A DNA stretch of 64,000 bases from Nicotiana tabacum (Eukaryota; Streptophyta; Magnoliopsida; Solanales; Solanaceae), in assembly GCF_000715075.1 (NCBI RefSeq), contig NC_134082.1:194731948-194795947 (forward strand), read 5' to 3'. A program made the translations under genes and the position numbers. Under the pieces are notes generated by a model. It saw only the letters and a program-made list of their open reading frames with translations, did not search any database and had not been told where the DNA came from. The stretch's first letter is position 1, and every line of letters starts with the position of its first letter. Positions 39,130 through 50,810 of the stretch are shown here, in pieces.

Positions 39130-39900
39130 TCTCCACCTCTAAAATAACTGTTCATCCTCGAACGAACATAGAAAAGTACCTAGACTGGTGAAAAAGTGTG
39201 GATATCTACTTTGCATGTCCGACTCGGACTCCCAAGTAGCTGCCTCGACGGGCTGACCTCTTCACTGCACTCGAATTGAAGGATAACTCTTTGACCTTAA
39301 CTAACAAACCTGCCGGGCTAGAATAGCCACCGGCTCCTCCTCATAGTCAAATCCTTGTCCAACTGAACTGAACCGAAATCTAACATATGGGACGGATCAC
39401 CGTGATACTTCTGGAGCATGGAAATATGGAACACCGGATGGACTGTTGATAAACTAGGTGGCAATGCGAGCTTGTAAGCCACCTCATCCACTCTCTGAAG
39501 AATCTCAAAAGGTCTGATATACCTAGGGCTCAACTTGCCCTTCTTTTCGAACCTCATCACACCCTTTATGGGTGAAACCCGGAGCAACAGCCTCTCTCCG
39601 ACCATGAATACAACATCACAAACTCTACGGTTGGCATAACTCTTCTGCCTGGACTGAGCTGTGCGATGTCGATCCTGAATAATCTTGACTTTATCCAAGG
39701 CATCCTGTACCAAATCTGTACCCAACAAACGAGCCTCCCCCGGCTCGAACCATCCAACTGGCAATCGACACCGCCTCCCGTATAATGCCTCATAGGGAGC
39801 CATCTGAATGCTCGACTAGTAATTGTTATTGTAGGCAAACTCCGCAAGTGGTAAGAACTGATCCCACGAGCCCCCGAAATCTATAACACACAGAGAATAT
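39130..39900 (-). pseudogene. Tekay/Del chromovirus integrase C-terminus and chromodomain (fragment)
   Basis: The 39803-39318 frame reads APYEALYGRRCRLPVGWFEP, DRHRTAQSRQKSYANRR, then KGKLSPRYIRPFEI and STVHPVFHISMLQKY: the GPY/F-type integrase C-terminus of Ty3/gypsy chromoviruses. Beyond a frameshift near 39310, another frame reads PVEAATWESESDMQSRYPHFF, the end of a chromodomain, which targets insertion to particular chromatin. The core is cut off at 39900 by another LTR. Confidence 0.9.
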
Positions 39901-40701
39901 TGTGATGACCCAAAAGGTCATCTCTCATTTTAAAAGTCAATTCTGTGTTTTGTGGCCTTAAAACCTCCTTTTGTATCACCTCGATTTGCGTACACAGTCC
40001 GAACGTATATCCGAAAAGCCCTTACGTGAAAAGTTTGAGAAAAATTCTAATTTTGCCTTTAAAATTAAATTTAAGTTGACTTTAATCAACATTTTAGGTA
40101 AACGGACCCGGACCCATGATTTGACAGTCCCGAAGGGTCCGTAGAAAAATATTGGACTTAGGCATATACCCGGAATTGAATTCCGAGGTCCCAAGCCCGA
40201 GAAATAAATTTTTGAAAGAAATTATTTCAATGAAATTATAAGAGTTTTTGGAAATTTAAAAATGTTTGAATTTGATGGTATAGGGCCCGTATTTTGGTTT
40301 CAGAGCCCGGTACAGGTTTAATATGGTATTTAAGTTGTACTTGTAAAATTTGGTAAGAAACGAAATTCATATGACGTGAATCGGACCCTCAGTTCTGAAA
40401 ATGGAACTTTAAAAGTTCTTGATATTTTTCTTTGATTTTGATTCTAAACTTGTAGTTCTAGATATTATTTTGGCGATTTGATCGCACGAGTAAGTCCGTA
40501 TAATGTTTTTAGGTTAGTATACATGTTTGGTTTGGAGCCCCGAGGGCTCGGGTGAGTTTCGGATGGGGTTCAGGATGTTTTGGACTTAGAAATTTCTGAT
40601 GTTGTTGCAGGTGCACAGATGGTTCCTTCTTCGCATTCACGAAGGAACTCTCGCGAACGCGAAGAGTAAAATTTGTCTGAAGGAATTTCCTTCTATGCGA
40701 A
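39901..40701 (+). mobile_element. Gypsy LTR fragment (plus orientation)
   Basis: It starts TGTGATGACCCAAAAGG at 39901, directly abutting the integrase remnant, and is related to the LTR at 1-1619. GGAGCCCCGAGGGCTCGGG occurs at about 40537. A palindrome pair CGCATTCACG/CGCGAACGCG with 20-bp spacing (40643/40663) marks the U3 array. The LTR stops at 40701, where the Athila element starts; its TATA part is missing here. Confidence 0.75.
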
Positions 40702-40908
40702 TAATAATTAGGGATTATGATGCATTTTACACTCCTTCTTTCTTGAATTTTGATTAAAAATGTGTATAAAATTGTCCCAAAGGCTTACATGTTGTACTTG
40801 ATTGCACGGTTTGGTTAACAAGGTGACAATTCGTCAAAACCAGCTCAAAAAGGAGTGAAACATGCACAAGTACCAAGAACAAGTTCAAGCACAGTGTAAC
40901 AGGACCAA

Positions 40909-41208
40909 TCGACCGCACTCCATTCTGTGCAGTCCACAAAGAGGAAGTTCAGAGAGGTGCTATTTCGGAGACTCAAGTATTGCGGTCGGAAAGATATGGA
41001 CTCAATGCGGCCGCACTCGATATTGTGCGGTCCGCAAAGACAGAGTTCAGAGAGTTGCCAATTTGGGGAATCACTACCAATGCGGTCCGCGATCCTTTTT
41101 GTGAGGACCGCAATAGAAGCCACCGCGGCCGCGGTGGCCAAGTTCAGAGAGCAAAAGTTTAAAGCCAAGAGCCTCAGTGCGGCCGCACTTGATTTTGTGC
41201 GGTCCGCA
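40909..41208 (+). repeat. Paired GCGGTCCGC-type palindromes in Athila U3
   Basis: Pairs: TGCGGCCGCA 41006 with TGCGGTCCGCA 41026 (20 bp); TGCGGTCCGC 41081 with TGAGGACCGC 41102 (21 bp); TGCGGCCGCA 41178 with TGCGGTCCGCA 41198 (20 bp); plus a degenerate pair near 40909/40929. CCGCGGCCGCGG lies at 41123. The TATA box follows 43 bp after the last pair. The 3' LTR copy (53096-53420) keeps the same layout with point changes. Confidence 0.85.
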
Positions 41209-41250
41209 CTACCCTCGCAGGGGTATTTTTATCCAGAAAATTCGACCTAG

Positions 41251-41259
41251 TATAAATAG
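41251..41259 (+). promoter_or_regulatory. TATA box of the Athila LTR
   Basis: TATAAATAG preceded by GACCTAG. It lies after the palindrome array, so transcription should start near 41280-41290. In the 3' LTR this exact position is where Ogre element 2 is inserted. Confidence 0.7.
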
Positions 41260-42189
41260 TTTTTTTCCCCATTTTTAGGTCATCAGTTGTATTTTACTTA
41301 GCTGATGCGCTCGTGAACAGTGTTCCTTTACCATTTTGAGTAATTTTACAATAGTTTTTCCATTGAATCTTCAAGTTTTAGCTTGTAATTAAATATTATG
41401 GGGTTTTCTTCATCTATTTCTTTATTTTCTTCTATTATCATGAGCAGCTAGACCCATTAGCTTGGATTGTGGCTCAACCCTAGTGTGGGTATTTGATGAG
41501 TCTTGTGTTTTAAGGCTTGAATGTTTATGGGTGTTTGATATTTGGACTAATTTATGGTTTTAATATTGAATTAGTGGTTGCAAACACTAATTGTGCCTAT
41601 TTGACTTGGGCTCTTCTTGAGAAAGAGAGCCTAAGTCTAGGAAAATTAGTCCAACAAGGAATTGGGGCATATTCAAGAGATTGATATCCCCAATTAAAGG
41701 TTAAACCTAAAGATAGTAATACTCGACTTGAACCTCAATTGCTTGCACAAATTATCATACCCAATTGGTCTTGGGGAAGTCAATTAGGGCAAAATCACTC
41801 AAACTACCGAGAGATATAGAGTGAGTAGTATCGTGCAATGGTTATATCGTAATCCCCAACATGACAACCTAGCCTTAGACTCGAGAACCCGTCAAGTGTC
41901 TTCCTAGGAGAAAGTCACTTTCCTAGTGCCTTTTAACTATTTAGACAACCCTTCAAGTATCTTACTCTTAGCTTAATTTAGCATTTTACTAGTATACATT
42001 TAGAAGTAATATCAAAACCAACTATGATTAGAAGTGCAATTAAGAGCAATTACGCATCTCCAATTTAGATAAAAACTCAATTCCCATTTCTAGCTCCATG
42101 TGGAAATCGATCCCGACCTTCTCGGGTAAAAGCTGCTTCGACCACTCTCGCTACTTTGTAGTAGTGTAGGGTTGGCTTCGATCACTTTT

Positions 42190-42207
42190 TGGCGCCGTTG
42201 CCAGGGA
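42190..42207 (+). promoter_or_regulatory. Primer binding site of the Athila element (tRNA-Asp type)
   Basis: TGGCGCCGTTGCCAGGGA, five bases after the LTR end, complementary to the 3' end of plant tRNA-Asp except for one change (A in place of G). This is the usual Athila primer. Confidence 0.88.
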
Positions 42208-42299
42208 GCTAACAATTTTGGCTATCTATCTAAATAGTTTTGTGTATTGTTCTTCTTTCCTTCTGTGTTACTAATTTGTGTGTGTCACAACTTCAGGTG

Positions 42300-43850
42300 C
42301 AAACTGGCAGCAAACTTAAACAACACACCTCTTGGAGTTCTTCCGTTGGGGGAGGAGGTAGATGACAATGTTGATGATGAGGTCCTTATTATGCCTCAAG
42401 GACAAAGGAGAGGCCGTCATGCCAATGATAATATTTCAGACCCTCCCCGGCCACCTCCAAGAGTGGCTCCTCGAGTGCTTCCCAACCAAGGCTATGCAAG
42501 TGCAATTGTCCCACCCCGGATCCGTGCAAGCAATTTTTAAATTACCGATGTGATGCTGACATTGCTGGAGCAGCGTGGGTATTTCACAGGCGCTGCCAAT
42601 CAGAATGCTTACAAATATCTCAAGGGGTTTGTGGATACATGTTGGGGGAGCAAGCGAACTAATGTGTATGAGGATGCACTTCGGTTGAGACTCTTCCCTT
42701 TCTTACTTAGAGGAAAGGCATTGGATTGGCTTGAGCGACTTCTCAACCATTCCATCACTACTTGGGATGAGTTGGTGGATAAGTTCATTGCAAAGTTTTT
42801 CTCACCGGGGCACATGGCAGCATTGAGAGATGAGATCTTACACTTTAAGCAGGAGCCCACCTAACCATTTCATGAGATTTGGGAGCGCTGTAGAACAATG
42901 GTAAAGGAATGCCCCAACAATGATATGACTGAGGCAATGACCAAACAGACTTTCTACAATAAACCAGTACATAGTAAACCAACTTGCTGGGGGCAACTTC
43001 ATGAAGTTGTCTTATGGTGAGGCTTGTGACATTCTTGACGAGATGGCTGACACGTCCTTCACTTGGTAAAGTAGAGCCAATGTGCCCCAGGGTGACTCCA
43101 CGGTTACTCACTTGCACAAAGAGCTACATGACCATGGGCAGGCTATAGCAGAGTTGACAACTACAATGAACCAGTTAGCAAAGGCACACTTGCAACAAGT
43201 TCAAAATCAGCGCCAAGTAAATGCTATGGAGGGTGTCAACATGCTAGTGAAAAAAAGAAGACAAAGAGCTCAACAAAACCAAGTGGGTTCAGATCAATTT
43301 GACAATGATTGCGGTGGATTCCAGGATGATGGTTATGATGGGCAGAATGAAGAGGTGCAATACGTGAACAACTATCAAGGTCAAAGGGGCAATTCTTTCA
43401 ACCAACAACAATGGAGACCCCAAGGCAATTGGGGCAATCAACAACAACAAGGCAATGGTAATTGGGGGAACAACAACCAAAATTTCAATTGGGGCAATCA
43501 GAACAATCAAGGTAATTGGAATGGCAACAACAACAACTGGGGTGGTAACAACAATCAGGGAGGTTGGAACAATGACAATCAAGGAAACCGGGGGCAAGAC
43601 TTTTAAAGGCCCCCAATGTACCAACAACCGAACAATCCACCCCTATTTCCATCCCAAGGTCCTAGTTCTTCCAACAACGAAATGAGGAGAATTGAAATGA
43701 TGTTTGAACAGATGATGAAAAAGAATGCAGACTCTGATGCTCAATTGTCTTCCCACAATACTTCAATTAGAAACTTGGAGGTTCAATTAGGCCAAATCTC
43801 ACAATCCTTGAATACTCGCCCTAAGGGGGCTCTACAAGTGATACGGTAGT
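42300..43850 (+). pseudogene. Gag of the Athila element
   Basis: Coding starts in the region after an acceptor-like ACTTCAG (42298); no clean ATG is visible because the open frames start at non-ATG codons. The gag core reads LRLFPFLLRGKALDWLERL and TTWDELVDKFIAKFFSPG (42690-42810). Then come stops at 42538 and 42862, a region rich in GNWGNQ and GNNNNWGG repeats (43400-43600), and a Gln/Asn-rich helix (43680-43840). It would form the particle; stops and shifts disable it. Confidence 0.85.
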
Positions 43851-43980
43851 TAACCCGAAGGGTGGGAACAATCATGTTATGGCGGTACCTACAAGAAGTG
43901 GAAAAGGCGGTGATGTGAATGCCTCCAAGCAAAAAGCAAATTTGAGTGATGAAGTTGAGTAGCAAGAAGATGAGATTCCT

Positions 43981-45054
43981 TTGGTGGTTGAAAATGTGAT
44001 TGATGAGAATGTGAATGAAGAAGTGAGGATTGATATTCAAGATGTCGATGTGGAGACTCAGAATGGTGTGAATCCGTCTAGGGAACACGTAATAGACATG
44101 CCGGAACCGGTTGTGCCTAAAGCCAAGGCTCCTTTGTCAAGGCCACCTCCACCTTATCCTCAAAGGCTCGCGAAGCCGAAAAATGAGAATCAGTTTAAAA
44201 AGTTCATTGACATGATGAAGAGCTTATCCATTAATGTGCCTTTGGTGGAGGCTCTTGAACAAATGTCAGGCTATGCTAAATTTATGAAGGACTTGGTGAC
44301 AAGGAAAAGATCCATGGATTGTGAAACTATCAAGATGACCTACCAGGTTAGTGCAATAGTGCAATCAATGGCTCCGAAGCTTGAAGATCCTGGTGCTTTC
44401 ACCATTCCTTACACCATTGGGAGTGCGGACTTTGCTAAGGCTCTATGTGATTTGGGGGCAAGTATCAACTTGTTGCCCCACTCAGTTTTTAAGACTTTGG
44501 GTATTGGGCAACCGGGGCCGACTTCCATGAGATTGCAAATGACAGATAGAACTATGAAAAGACCATTGGGTATTATTGATGATGTTCTTGTCCGGGTGGA
44601 CAAATTTATCTTGCCAGCTAATTTTGTGATCTTGGACTGTGAGGTAGATTATGAAGTTCCAATCATATTGGGAAGACCTTTCCTTGCTATTGGGAAGGCC
44701 TTAGTTGATGTGGAAGCAGGGGAACTCACCTTCTGGGTGGGTGATGAGAAAATAATCTTTCATGTGTGCAAGTCAATGAAGCAGCCCAACAGTTCTGAGG
44801 TGTGCTCTTTTGTGGACCTTGTCACGGCACTGATAGTCGATGATACAAGTGCAATGATCAATGTGGAGGACCCTCTAGAGGCCGTATTGTTGAGTCTTGA
44901 AGTAAATGATGATGAAGGCCGAGTGGAGTGTGTGAATGCTTTACATGGAATGGGCTCTTACTCTTATGAGCCTAAGAAACTATCTTGGATCTTGAGAATA
45001 GAAAGACTCCACCAACAAAACCTTCAATTGAGGAACCTCCGGTGTTGGAGTTGA
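43981..45054 (+). pseudogene. Protease region of the Athila element
   Basis: An acidic linker leads to a conserved RPPPPYPQRLAKPKNENQFKKF-like block (about 44145), then the aspartic protease: FTIPYTIGSADFAKALCDLG and ASINLLPHSVFKTLGIG (44398-44515), with VPIILGRPFLAIGKALVDV near 44660. The active site is DLG in place of DTG, as known for Athila. One frame is open over 357 codons, and RT continues in another frame from about 45000, so a frameshift lies there. Confidence 0.9.
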
Positions 45055-46500
45055 AGTCGTTGCCTCCACACCTCAGGTATGACTTCTTAGGCCCTAGTTC
45101 TACTTTGCCAGTTATTCTTTCCTCTTGTCTTACTAACATGCATGTTGATGCCACATTGGCGGTGCTTCAAAAGTGGGAAAAGGCAATTGGATGGACCTTA
45201 GCTGATATTCGGGGGATAAGCCCCGCATTCTGTATGCACAAAATTATTCTGGAAGATGATACAAAACCCTCCTTGGAACATCAAAGGAGGTTGAACAAGG
45301 CAATGCAAGAAGTTATGAAAAAAGAGGTGATCAAGTGGTTGGATGTCGGGGTTGTTTACCCCATCTCTAATAGCTCTTGGACTTCGCCGGTGCAATGTGT
45401 ACCGAAGAAGGGTGGCATGACCGTGGTTGCAAATTCGCAAAATGAGTTTATTCCTACCAGGACTGTCACCAGTTGGAGGGTATGCATGGACTACCACAAG
45501 TTGAATAAAGTGACCCGCAAGGATCACTTTCCACTGCCTTTTCTTGATCAGATGTTAGATCGACTTGCTGGGCGTGCCTTCTACTGTTTATTGGATGGGT
45601 ATTCTGGGTACAACCAAATCTTAATTGCTCTGGAAGATCAGGAGAAGACCACATTCACTTATCCATATAGCACCTTTGCCTTTTCTCGGATGCCTTTTGG
45701 GTTGTGTAATGCACCGGCTACATTTCAGCGATGTATGATGGCCATTTTCACCGATATGATGAAAGATATTTTGGAGGTGTTCATGGACAACTTTAGTGTT
45801 GTAGGTGATTCATTTGAGGAATATTTGAAAAATCTTGATAGAGTGTTGGCCCATTGTGAAGAAACCAATCTTATTCTTAATTGGGAGAAATGCCACTTTA
45901 TGGTAGAAGAGGACATAGTTCTTGGGCATAAAATTTCAAAGCATGGTATAGAGGTGGACAAAGCAAAAATTGATGTGATTTCAAGGCTCCCTCCCCTACC
46001 TCTGTCAAGGGAGTTTGAAGTTTTCTTGGGCATGCGGGGTTCTGCCGGAGATTTATCAAAGACTTTTCGAAGGTAGTGAATCCCTTATGCAAGTTATTGG
46101 AAAAATATGCCAAGTTCATGTTCGATGAGAGATTTATGCAAGCTTTTGAACTTCTCAAGCACAAGTTGACCACCACTCTTATTATTACCGCACCTAATTG
46201 AAGCTTGCCTTTTGAGCTCATGTGTGATGCGAACGATGTTGCGGTTGGGGCGGTTTTGGGTCTAAGAGTGAACAAAATATTTCATCCGGTGTACTATGCG
46301 AGCAAGACAATGAATGATGCTCAAGTGAACTACACGGTGACTGAGAAAGAGCTTTTGGCTATTGTGTTTGCGATGGAGAAATTTCGGCCATATCTTGTAG
46401 GTGACAAGGTCATAGTCCATACCGATCATGCCGCACTCTGGTACTTGATGACGAAGAAGGATTCCAAAGCTAGACTGATGCGATGAGTCCTGTTAATTCA
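44985..46500 (+). pseudogene. Reverse transcriptase and RNase H of the Athila element
   Basis: RT landmarks: LEDDTKPSLEHQRRLN (about 45250), WRVCMDYHKLNKVTRKDHFP (45476), FSRMPFGLCNAPATFQRCMM (45680) and the catalytic box FMDNFSVVGD (about 45780), where the second of the two catalytic aspartates is Asn. Normal Athila has FMDDFSV. RNase H follows after stops near 46074 and 46198: CDANDVAVGAVLG, HPVYYASKTMNDAQ, TEKELLAIVFAMEKFRPY and HTDHAALWYL. The Asp loss should abolish polymerase activity. Confidence 0.92.
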
Positions 46501-47935
46501 AGAGTTTGATTTGGAGATTGTGGACCAGAAGGGTAGTGAAGACCAAGTGGCAGACCACTTGTCCCGCTTGGAGGAGGAGAGGAGGCCTCGTGATGGCCTA
46601 GATATTAACGATTCATTTCCCTATGAACAACTCCTTTCGGTGTCGATGAATGGTATGCCATTGTTTGCGGACGTTGCTAATTTCCTTGTGACAGGTATAA
46701 TCTCGTGTGAGCTCTCTTCTAACCAAATGAAGAAGCTCAAACGGGATAGTTTGGATTTCTATTGGGATAAGTCGTACTTGTTCAAGATTTGCACGGATGG
46801 TGTGATCTGAAGGTATGTCCCGGAGGAAGAGCAATTGAGTATCTTAGAGACTTGTCATTCCTCTCTCTATGGTGTCCATCATAGCGGGGCAAGGACGACT
46901 TTCAAAGTTCTTAGTTGCGGGTTTTATTGGCCAACTTTGTACAAAGATGCAAGTGAACTTGTGAAGAGGTGTGACGAATGTAAAAGAGCGGGTGGAATTT
47001 CGAAGAAAGAAGAGATGCCTCTCAATACCATCCTTGAAGTTGATATTTTTGATGTATGGGGCATTGATTTTATGGGCCCGTTTGTTAGCTCGTGTGGGAA
47101 TACCTACATTCTTGTGGCGATTGACTATGTTTCAAAGTGGGTTGAAGCCGTGGCTTTACCCAACAATGAGGCCCTGAGTGCTGTTACATTTCTCAAGAAG
47201 AGCATTTTTACTAGGTTTGGCACTCCTCGTGCAATCACGAGTGATGGAGGGGTCTCATTTTTGTAATAGAGATTTTGACACTTTGCTTGCAAAGTATGGT
47301 GTCAATCACAAAGTTTCTACTCCTTATCATCCTCAAGCGAGTGGTCAACCTGAAGTCTCAAACAGGGAAATCAAGAGTATATTGTCAAAGTCAATGTAAA
47401 TAGGACCGATTGGTCAAAGAAGTTGGATGATGCTCTTTGGGCTTATATGATTTCTTACAAGACTCCGATTGGTATGTCTCTGTACCGGTTGGTGTTTGGA
47501 AAAGCTTGCCATCTACCGATTGAGTTAGAGCACAAGGCCATGTGGGCTTTGAGGAAGCTGAATCTTGAATGGGATATGGCAACAAATCTTCATGTGGAGC
47601 AGCATAATGAACTTGATGAATTCCGATTCCATGCCTACTCCAGTTCGTTTTTGTACAAGGACAAGATAAAGTACCTTCATGATAAATATGCTCGTGCCAA
47701 GTAGTTCAAAGTGGGTGATTTGGTTCTCTTATTCAATTCTCGGTTACGTCTGTTTCCGAGAAAGCTTAAGTCGAAATGGAGCGGACCTTTTAAAGTGGTG
47801 TTTGTGACTCTATTTGGTGCACTTGACTTGAAGAACAAAAATGGGGAGGTATTCAGAGTTAATGGGCATAGGGTCAAGCACTACCTGGGCAAGATTGATG
47901 ACAACCATGTGGTAGCACTTCTTCATCTAAAGTGA
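46501..47935 (+). pseudogene. Integrase of the Athila element
   Basis: After a linker (DQVADHLSRLEEERRP) comes the HHCC part (CHSSLYGVHHSGARTT, then LVKRCDECKRAG, 46850-46990), the core (DVWGIDFMGPFVSS with catalytic Asp, VAIDYVSKWVEAVALP, a TSDGG site near 47240) and the [17 protein letters not shown] part (47336-47390) in another frame. The C-terminal part runs to 47935 and includes [19 protein letters not shown]. Stops at about 46808, 47264, 47397 and 47702 and frameshifts break it. Confidence 0.9.
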
Positions 47936-49074
47936 TTTGATGGTAACCTGTGTCATGCCGCGACGTTAAATCAGGCGCTTCTTGGGAGGCAACCCATGTG
48001 TCTTTCTTTTTGTTCTTCTGTGATTTTCTTTATAGTGTAGGATTTATTTTTGGACTGACTGATTGTGAGATGTTGTAGGATTGTGTTGATGCAGTATAGG
48101 ACCAAGTTTGGGAAAATGATCACTCTCTGAAGTTTACAATGCGGACCACACTTCATTTTGTATGGCCACAAAGGCCTTTGTGCAGGGGCAAGAAATCAAT
48201 GCGGACCGCAGAGTGATTTGTCAAAATTGAGAAGTCTCTAAAGTTTTTCACCGCGGTCGCATTGAATTTTGTGTGGTCCGCTGTGGGTAGGTGAGATAGG
48301 CCCTAGAACCTTTTTCTATAAATAGGACCTGAGGCCCTCATTTCAAACTTTTCGACCTTTTTGCTCTCAGAGCTTCAAAATTACTGTTCATCCCTCTAAA
48401 TTGCACGAATTTAACTGCTAAGGCTCATTCAAGATTGCATCTCACTTCTGGTAACTTTAATTCTTTCTAAGTTGTTTAATTTTGTTATTTTCCTTAAACT
48501 TTTATTTTTCTTAGTTTTTCTCCCTTCTCTTCCCGTATTTCTTTCAATTCTGTAGCAGAGGTTAGTTTAATCCTGTTTTAATTAGGACTAAGTAGTTAAA
48601 ACACTGATGCAATGCCTAGGGAATCATTAATAAGTAAAAATTTGGACTAAAAATGTGAAAAACTTGAACCCTAGGTTGGTGTTGCTGCTGGGCACTCAAT
48701 GCGGACCGCAGTGCATTTTGTGCGGTCCACAGTGCTATTTTGTGCGGACCACGGTGGTAAATATTCTAAATTCTGACAAGTGAGGATCGCGGTCACAATG
48801 GATTTTATATGGTCCGCGGTACCTCAATGCGAACCACAATACATTTTGTGCGGTCTGCGGTGCATAGATTCAGAGAGTGGGTAGTCTGAACCTCACCTCA
48901 GTGCGGACCACAGTGCATTTTGTGCGGTCCGTGGTAGACTCTTTGCGGCCGTATTTTATTTTGTGCGGTCCACATTCTGCAATTTTTTACTATTTGCAAT
49001 AATTTTCCTGCAATTCTGCATTTCACTGATTATGTTGATACTAACAAGGCTCAATTAAATGTTCTTTGTAGACA
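47936..49074 (+). promoter_or_regulatory. Non-coding block before the env-like ORF with LTR-like promoter layout
   Basis: It contains palindromes of the GCGGTCCGC/GCGGACCGC class (48140-48285 and 48695-48975), a TATAAATAGG box at 48317-48326, a donor-like CTG|GTAACT at 48450/48451, a perfect branch-point word TACTAAC at 49039-49045, and an acceptor TTCTTTGTAG ending at 49071, three bases before the env-like ATG. The order (array, CCCTAG, TATAAATAG) repeats the LTR order at 41178-41259. Function is inference. Confidence 0.6.
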
Positions 49075-50810
49075 ATGGTGAAATCACAAGGCAAAGGTGA
49101 TTAACAATCAGGAAGAGGAGAGTCCTCCTGGGGTAGAGGAAAGGGTATGATCAAACTGACCCCGCAAGCCCGGCAAAACATCAAAAACATCCGGAGGCTC
49201 ATAAAGGCTGCTGATAGAGCCATTGACAAATCGGGGAGTGAGTATGAGCCTTCCCGGGAGGCATCGTCAGGCTCCGTTCCAGAGTATGTTCCTGACTGGC
49301 CGGAGAGGAACAGGTTGAGGGATACACCTCCGGTCTCTCCCACTGCCCAAGCATCAGTGCGCATATCTTCTGAGTCGTCTGAGGGCTCAGCTGCAGGCAG
49401 TGGAAATGAATATTCCACCTCTCTTAAAGCTTCACTATCCGGAGAGGGGCCCGTAGAAGAAGAAGGGGAAAAAGCAGAAGGGGGTGAGCCCCAAATAGGA
49501 GGGATAGAGAGAACCAGAAATTCGGAGGCATGGCAGGATAGATTTGTGAATGAGGTTGTCTATCACATGTTCAGAGAGTGGTGGCCCGAGAGGAAGCTAA
49601 TACCTGAGTGTAAATTCATCACCCTGGACCTTTTGCCTCACAACCCCAATGTGTTGAGGCAGTTCAGAGAGAGAGCTGGATAGGAGTATTTCATAGGCCA
49701 TGTGGAGGATGCCAATGAGCACCTAGTCAAGGAGTTCTACACCAATGTTGCCCACATAAAAAAGGGCACTACGGTGACTAAGGTACGGAACTTAAAAGTG
49801 AAATTTGATGGCAAGACAATTAATGATTATTTGGGCTTCCCGGAAGTGGATGAGTCATTGTATTTGGAGAAGGTGGCATTGGGTGAGGCTGCTCGTCCTT
49901 GGTTGGTAGAGTACTTGGCTATCCCAGGTACCACCCCAGATTGGTTGACAGCGGGAGAGAATGTTCTGAGGAGAACATTAAACTTTGAAGCTAAAGGTGG
50001 GAAACATTTGTGTGTAGCAGACTAGAACCCACCACCCACAACAATTCACTTCCTATCCACCGAGCTATATTGGTGGCATCGATCATGGCGGGGTACCCGA
50101 TTAACATCAGGAATGTGATGTCCCCAGTAATTACCCGGGTGGTGAACGAAGGTGACAGATCCTATCCCTTCCCCAACTTCCTGACTATGTACTTGGACGA
50201 CTTAGATGTGGAGAAGCGGAGATTTGATGTCAAAGTGAAAGCGAAGGCATCGTTCTCCTGATACAGCCTACAGGGTGATGACATCCCTAAAGGCAAGAAC
50301 TACAAGGGCAAATCCACTACTTCTACTGGCCAGTTTGAAGAGCCAGTAGTAGTAGTGGCTCCTACTCAGCCTGCCTCTGCCACTCCAGACATGGCCCCAG
50401 GACCCTCTACTTCTTCAACTCCAGAGATTCCATCATCCACTGCATACCCCTTGACTGCCTACCGCCTGAGCCAGACCCTCGCCAGCATCAACAACTGGAT
50501 GCAGACAGCTAATTCTAAGCTATATGTACTATCTACTACGATGGCAGCCTAGTCAGCACCTCCTCTGCCACAGGTCCCACAGTCAGTGGAGGACACTCTG
50601 AAGGAGATTATGGATAACCAAAAGAAGCTCATATATGCAGTTGATTCTCATGGAAAGGCATTGAAGGAGCTTGCTAGGGAGGCGAAGAAAATGAGAAAGA
50701 CTCAGGCTTCAAAAGAGTCGGTGAAGGAGCTGAGGGTGGAGGTAGAGAGGTTGAAGGCGGATCACCTGCCTCTAGATCTGTTATTACATGACCCGGCACC
50801 AGCAGCCTAG
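49075..50810 (+). pseudogene. Env-like (third) ORF of the Athila element
   Basis: ATG at 49075 directly after a consensus splice acceptor; a TAA after nine codons and several later stops break it. Parts: an N-terminal Ser/Glu/Pro-rich stretch (49147-49510), a globular part with WQDRFVNEVVYHMFREWWPE (49534) and FDGKTINDYLGFPEVDESLY (49804-49865), the motif class often called putative plant transposon protein, a frameshift near 50020, then NNSLPIHRAILVASIMAG and a C-terminal coiled coil (50586-50750). No clear transmembrane segment is visible in what remains. This third ORF sits where env sits in retroviruses; an envelope role is unproven for plant Athila. Confidence 0.75.

Larger units (their letters stand above)
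40702..42184 (+). mobile_element. 5' LTR of the Athila element
   Basis: 1483 bp. It matches 52902-53461 from the GGGATTATNATGCATTTTAC block through GGGGTATTTTT. An array of GCGGTCCGC-type palindromes lies at 40909-41208, TATAAATAG at 41251-41259, and the LTR ends CGATCA at 42184, followed by CTTTT and the PBS. Confidence 0.88.

Noticed and set aside
42190..42215. tRNA-Asp gene
   Set aside because: Only an 18-bp complement of the tRNA 3' end is present, as expected for a PBS.
43289..43627. Val/Ile/Pro-rich minus-strand ORF
   Set aside because: Antisense shadow of the Asn/Gly/Trp-rich gag repeat.
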